A stretch of 64,000 bases of DNA. Source: Bacillus multifaciens. GTDB taxonomy: Bacteria; Bacillota; Bacilli; Bacillales; Bacillaceae_G. The DNA lies in contig NZ_JAVBXD010000004.1 in the NCBI RefSeq assembly GCF_030756675.1, positions 62,001 through 126,000 of the forward strand, in the 5' to 3' direction. The position numbers and the translations under genes were made by a program. This document shows, in pieces, positions 61,085-64,000 of this stretch. The notes beneath the pieces were generated by a model. That model was not told the DNA's origin. It saw only the letters and a list, made by a program, of their open reading frames with translations, and did no database searches. Numbering within the stretch: the stretch's first letter is position 1; each line of letters opens with the position of its first letter.

Positions 61085-62377
61085 TTACGGTACTAACCTT
61101 GTACAGTCTCTCGGAAATGCGTTTGCTTCACGAACGTTCGATAAGTTTAAAAATTTATATACAAGTCGTTCTAACCCAATCGCGAACCCACCATGCGGCG
61201 GGCATCCATATCGGAACGTATCAATATACGATTGAAAGTTTTCTACATTCAATCTCTTTTCTTCAAAAGAACGAACTAACATACCGTAGTTATGAATACG
61301 CTGCGCCCCCGATGTAATTTCCAATCCCTTATACAATAAATCAAAAGAGTCTGTGATAGAAGGATTCTCTTGGTTTGGCATTGTATACATCGGACGTGTT
61401 TCTTTCGGATAATGAGTGATAAAGACAAAATTGCTATTGTATGTTTCTTTTACATACTTCCCAAGCAATTTTTCTCCTTCTGAATCTAAATCGCCTATCG
61501 GTGATTCTTTTCGATACTCTTTTTGTAAAATATTTTGTGCTTCCGTCACCGTTAGTTTTGGAATGTTTGTAATAACTGGAATTTCAATTTTGAGCAACTG
61601 TAACTCTTTTGCACAATATTGCTGTACTTTTTCAAACATATACCGAAGTACATCCGTTTCAAGCTTCATTACCTCATAAAAGTCTTCAATAAATGCAAGT
61701 TCGACGTCTAATGAAATGTATTCGTTTAAATGACGAGATGAATTGTGATGTTCAGCGCGGTACACAGGTGCCACTTCAAAAACACGTTCTAATCCACCCG
61801 CTACCATCATTTGTTTATAAAACTGCGGTGATTGTGCTAAATATGCTTCTTTTTCAAAATATTGAAACTGAAATACATTTGCTCCGCCTTCCGCCCCTTG
61901 TGAAACAATTTTCGGTGTGAAAATTCTTGTAAAACCATGCTGCAGTAAATACTCGCTAAAGGCATGTGCAAACATTGATTTAATTGTAAAAATCGCTTGC
62001 ACTTGTTCATGCCGAAGTGATAACGTTCGTGAATGTAACATTTGATCTAAACCGACCTGCAGTTTCTTTTTATTCACTTCAAATGGAATTGGCTCAGCAC
62101 CATTTATAAGCTGCATATCCTCTACTAATAACTCTACTCCAAGTTCTGTTTTTTCTGTTTCGATCACTTTTCCTGTAACTTGCACAACACTTTCTACTTC
62201 TACTTTATATCCAGACCATTCTTTTTCAAGTACACATTGCATGACGCCTGTTCGATCACGAAGTAATAAAAAGCTAATATTCCCTAAATGACGAATTTTC
62301 TTCACCCATCCTTGTAATACAACGGTTTCATGCGGTGTACATTCGCTAATAAGCGACCGCTTCATTTGTTGACTCAT
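61085..62377 (-). CDS. aspS2: archaeal-type aspartyl-tRNA synthetase (probably aspartate-tRNA(Asn) ligase)
   Basis: 430 residues. OB-fold tRNA-binding domain about 15-105 (VLQGWVKKIRHLGNISFLLL); class II core with IFTPKIVSQGAEGGANVF, FEVAPVYRAEHHNSSRHLNE (motif 2, the RHLNE form is typical of archaeal AspRS rather than AsnRS) and GGFAIGLERLVYKFL (motif 3). Bacterial AspRS proteins are near 590 residues with an extra domain, so this is the short archaeal kind. A T-box leader with an AAC specifier points to a role in Asp-tRNA(Asn) made for amidation. GGAGGCGG lies upstream of the ATG. Confidence 0.88.
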   Translation of the reverse strand: MSQQMKRSLISECTPHETVVLQGWVKKIRHLGNISFLLLRDRTGVMQCVLEKEWSGYKVEVESVVQVTGKVIETEKTELGVELLVEDMQLINGAEPIPFEVNKKKLQVGLDQMLHSRTLSLRHEQVQAIFTIKSMFAHAFSEYLLQHGFTRIFTPKIVSQGAEGGANVFQFQYFEKEAYLAQSPQFYKQMMVAGGLERVFEVAPVYRAEHHNSSRHLNEYISLDVELAFIEDFYEVMKLETDVLRYMFEKVQQYCAKELQLLKIEIPVITNIPKLTVTEAQNILQKEYRKESPIGDLDSEGEKLLGKYVKETYNSNFVFITHYPKETRPMYTMPNQENPSITDSFDLLYKGLEITSGAQRIHNYGMLVRSFEEKRLNVENFQSYIDTFRYGCPPHGGFAIGLERLVYKFLNLSNVREANAFPRDCTRLVP

Positions 62378-62470
62378 ACATTCCGCCTCCTACTATTAAT
62401 TGTATGATTGTAAATTTATCATTATCGTTGTCATCATCATCCACGGCCGCTCACCCCTTTCAAAGAATAC

Positions 62471-62501
62471 AAAAATCCGCCCCTATAAAAGGGACGGATT
62501 T
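62471..62501 (-). terminator. T-box regulated terminator
   Basis: On the minus strand AAATCCGTCCC pairs with GGGGCGGATTT and is followed by T's; its left arm competes with the antiterminator that contains the T-box sequence. Confidence 0.88.
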
Positions 62502-62705
62502 CACCGCGGTACCACCCAAATTGTCATATTGACCACTTTTCGCCTGATAACGGTAGGTTCCGTTTACTTTTACTAGTTCTTCACGTTCAAAATAACACTC
62601 ACAGGTGTCTTTCCATCACGCTGTATCGCAATCTTCTCAGCTACCGATTGCTCTCTGTAGATCAGTTCACGATGTACTTTTCCTGCTCATCGCTTTTTAT
62701 ATTTA
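62471..62705 (-). ncRNA. T-box riboswitch, Asn specifier (AAC)
   Basis: Minus strand: GCGATGAGCAGGAAAAGTAC opens stem I; CAGAGAGC is the AG box; GGTAGCTGAGAAGATTGC the apical part; TTTTGAACGTGAA carries the probable specifier AAC (62585-62587) followed by a purine; TGGGTGGTACCGCGG (62504-62518) is the canonical T-box that pairs with the tRNA acceptor end. Uncharged tRNA(Asn) should stop termination and let aspS2 be read. Confidence 0.88.
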
Positions 62706-62711
62706 CGGAAT

Positions 62712-62740
62712 ATTCTATCCTTTCGAACAACGAAATGCAA
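62712..62740 (-). promoter_or_regulatory. SigA-type promoter of the T-box/aspS2 unit
   Basis: Minus strand TTGCAT (62740-62735), 17 bases, TAGAAT (62717-62712). It lies just before the T-box stem I. Confidence 0.72.
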
Positions 62741-62796
62741 GTTATTTTTTAAATAATTCGGAAAGTTATTTCTCTTACTTCTTCAGTTCATCCGAT

Positions 62797-62995
62797 ATAT
62801 ATGAATTCATTTTGATTTTCCGACATATAGATTACTGCTATGCAGAAAAAAAGGAGCTTCCACTCGCTTTCTTCCTTTGTTTTCACTTCGCATGTGGCAG
62901 GAAAAGGCACTGACCGCTTCTATGCATAGACAGATACTCTCGCCCACCTATAAAAAGATGGTTTTATGTCGGTTTTTTAATTCGTATTTATATAG
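62797..62995. repeat. CCGACATA element, copy B
   Basis: Inverted relative to copy A at 54884-55081. Outer inverted repeat CCGACATA/TATGTCGG; inside GAGCTTCCACTCGC, CTGACCGCTTCTATGCATAG and CTCTCGCCCAC. Confidence 0.85.
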
Positions 62996-63021
62996 TTTTG
63001 CTATAAACTTTCCAAAATTCA

Positions 63022-63996
63022 TCAAATATACTGCTTTACATATTTTTTAATACGTATTAGATCTGGGTCCTCTTCCATTAATTCTGCAAAATAGCCGCTT
63101 TCATCCTCTTGTAATACGCGCTCTAATTCAGTGGTCGCTTCTTCCTTTCGATTTAATACAGCTAAATAGCATGCTTTATTATACCTGGCATTCAAATGTG
63201 ATTCATCCATCAATAACACATCATCCATGAGCTCCAACGCTCTTTTTGTATCACCGCTTAGATGATGGGAAACACCAAGACCGATATATAGTTCATCCTC
63301 TTCTGGATGATGCTCTAATCCTTTTTCCAATATAGCAATCGCTTCTCGGTAACGCTCTTGATTATTGTAATGAGCACCTAAATGTATAAAACTACCACTC
63401 ATCATTGGAGCATCCTCTATTAAAGCACGGAGAATATCTTCTCCTTCTTCTTCCCTTTGTAAATCTAGTAATATCGTGCCTTGCAACATTCGAATCGATG
63501 CGTCCATCGGCCTTTCTTTCAAAATGTTCTCTGTTTCACGCAATGCTTCTTGCAGCCTTGCCTCATTGTCATCTGCATGTTCTAAAAGTAGCATAATTAA
63601 CTGATGGGCGATTTCATAATTCCAATGTTTTTCAAGTGCCTTACGCAATGTTTCTATTGCATCATCATTAAGATCACCATTTACATAAAAGTGAGCAAAT
63701 CGCTGTACCGCCGCACTGTTCTCTTGATTTAGCTGAATTGCCGTTTCATACAAATCAATAATAGATGTAATAGAAAGTACATCTTGCGCACGTTTTCGAA
63801 TGCGGCGATACATTTTCGTGAAAAATGCTCCTGCTTGTTCTTCTTGCACCATCTGTTCCATAAATTTTTGTTCAAGTGCAGAAGCTGCATACATAAACGC
63901 ATAGCTTTTTTCTTCGTTTGATATGCCTAAATTCTTCAAACCATCACTTATACTTTTTCTTCGCTTTCGCAACTCTTCTATATACGTTACATACAC
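63022..63996 (-). CDS. TPR-repeat protein (5' end at or beyond the window edge)
   Basis: 324 codons visible from a GTG at 63996, four bases from the edge, so the true start may lie outside. From about residue 85 there are five or six tetratricopeptide-like repeats (AVQRFAHFYVNGDLNDDAIE, GSFIHLGAHYNNQERYREAI, LYIGLGVSHHLSGDTKRALE, NARYNKACYLAVLNRKEEAT). No signal or enzyme domain. TPR arrays bind protein partners; the partner is unknown. Confidence 0.82.
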   Translation of the reverse strand: MYVTYIEELRKRRKSISDGLKNLGISNEEKSYAFMYAASALEQKFMEQMVQEEQAGAFFTKMYRRIRKRAQDVLSITSIIDLYETAIQLNQENSAAVQRFAHFYVNGDLNDDAIETLRKALEKHWNYEIAHQLIMLLLEHADDNEARLQEALRETENILKERPMDASIRMLQGTILLDLQREEEGEDILRALIEDAPMMSGSFIHLGAHYNNQERYREAIAILEKGLEHHPEEDELYIGLGVSHHLSGDTKRALELMDDVLLMDESHLNARYNKACYLAVLNRKEEATTELERVLQEDESGYFAELMEEDPDLIRIKKYVKQYI

Positions 63997-64000
63997 TTCT

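Larger units (their letters stand above)
62378..63021. other. non-coding stretch of 644 bases
   Basis: Holds, from right to left, copy B of the CCGACATA element (62797-62995), the promoter and T-box leader of aspS2, and about 90 bases of leader before its start codon. Confidence 0.7.

Noticed and set aside
1-64000. CRISPR array, prophage or complete insertion sequence
   Set aside because: Looked for regular direct repeats, integrase, capsid or transposase frames on both strands; none found.

Overview
The window is a 64 kb piece of low-GC Bacillus chromosome, most likely from the Bacillus cereus group. The haemolysin III at 40542 looks almost the same as the B. cereus protein I remember. A YjcZ-type tiny sporulation protein, RacA, YueI, PncA, YpjP, YpmP/YpmQ (Sco) and the yodTSRQ operon are Bacillus genes, and several dispersed non-coding repeats resemble the 'bcr' repeats known from this group. 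I see no rRNA, tRNA, prophage, CRISPR array or intact insertion sequence. Most genes lie on the minus strand. Layout. 1-3600: yodT-yodS-yodR-yodQ (aminotransferase, CoA-transferase subunits, M20 deacylase), cut at the left edge. 4000-12500: an FAD dehydrogenase, a YjcZ-like spore peptide, a DUF4397 protein, an M29 aminopeptidase, a cytosolic sporulation-type histidine kinase, YueI, a CNNM/CorC-type Mg2+ efflux protein and RacA. 12500-18400: the hybrid cluster protein behind a perfect Fnr-type palindrome, a LuxI/FeeM-like GNAT, then a two-gene McrBC-like system (GTPase/AAA+ plus DUF2357-PD-(D/E)XK nuclease), the best candidate defence system here. 18480-30940: transport and metabolism: amino-acid antiporter, OpuC-like ATPase with a permease/binding-protein fusion, YdcF, MFS exporter, FMN reductase, a GAF-kinase/LuxR-regulator pair with a cysteine pattern like the oxygen sensor AirS, PncA, a lipoprotein, nitroreductase and a D-amino-acid-type transaminase. 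30940-41200: a structured GC-richer remnant that may be an IS200/IS605-type end, a PH-domain protein, GNATs, asparagine synthase, Hsp20, Sco, an XRE regulator, DegV, YpmP, TatA/TatC and haemolysin III. 41390-54800: PlsC, AzoR, a lipoprotein PBP3, DHFR-ThyA, two serine hydrolases, VOC and HAD enzymes, YpjP, a 25-residue hydrophobic peptide and an Ecs/Yth-like ABC exporter. 55228-64000: HAD and GNAT enzymes, TrmO, GntP permease, a methyltransferase-HAD pair, the Amj flippase, an archaeal-type AspRS behind a T-box leader with an AAC (Asn) specifier, and a TPR protein at the right edge. Non-coding highlights: (i) a dispersed repeat beginning TAAAGTGAAACTT whose first bases supply or abut the stop codon of several unrelated genes, always in the same orientation, and whose other end supplies the last four codons of an ABC permease; (ii) two nearly full copies (about 198 bp) of another element ending in the inverted repeat CCGACATA/TATGTCGG, plus two worn partial copies; (iii) a Shine-Dalgarno sequence set apart from its start codon by a perfect hairpin ahead of the CNNM gene. 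Start codons were often moved inside the longest reading frame to match ribosome-binding sites; these moves are my inference.
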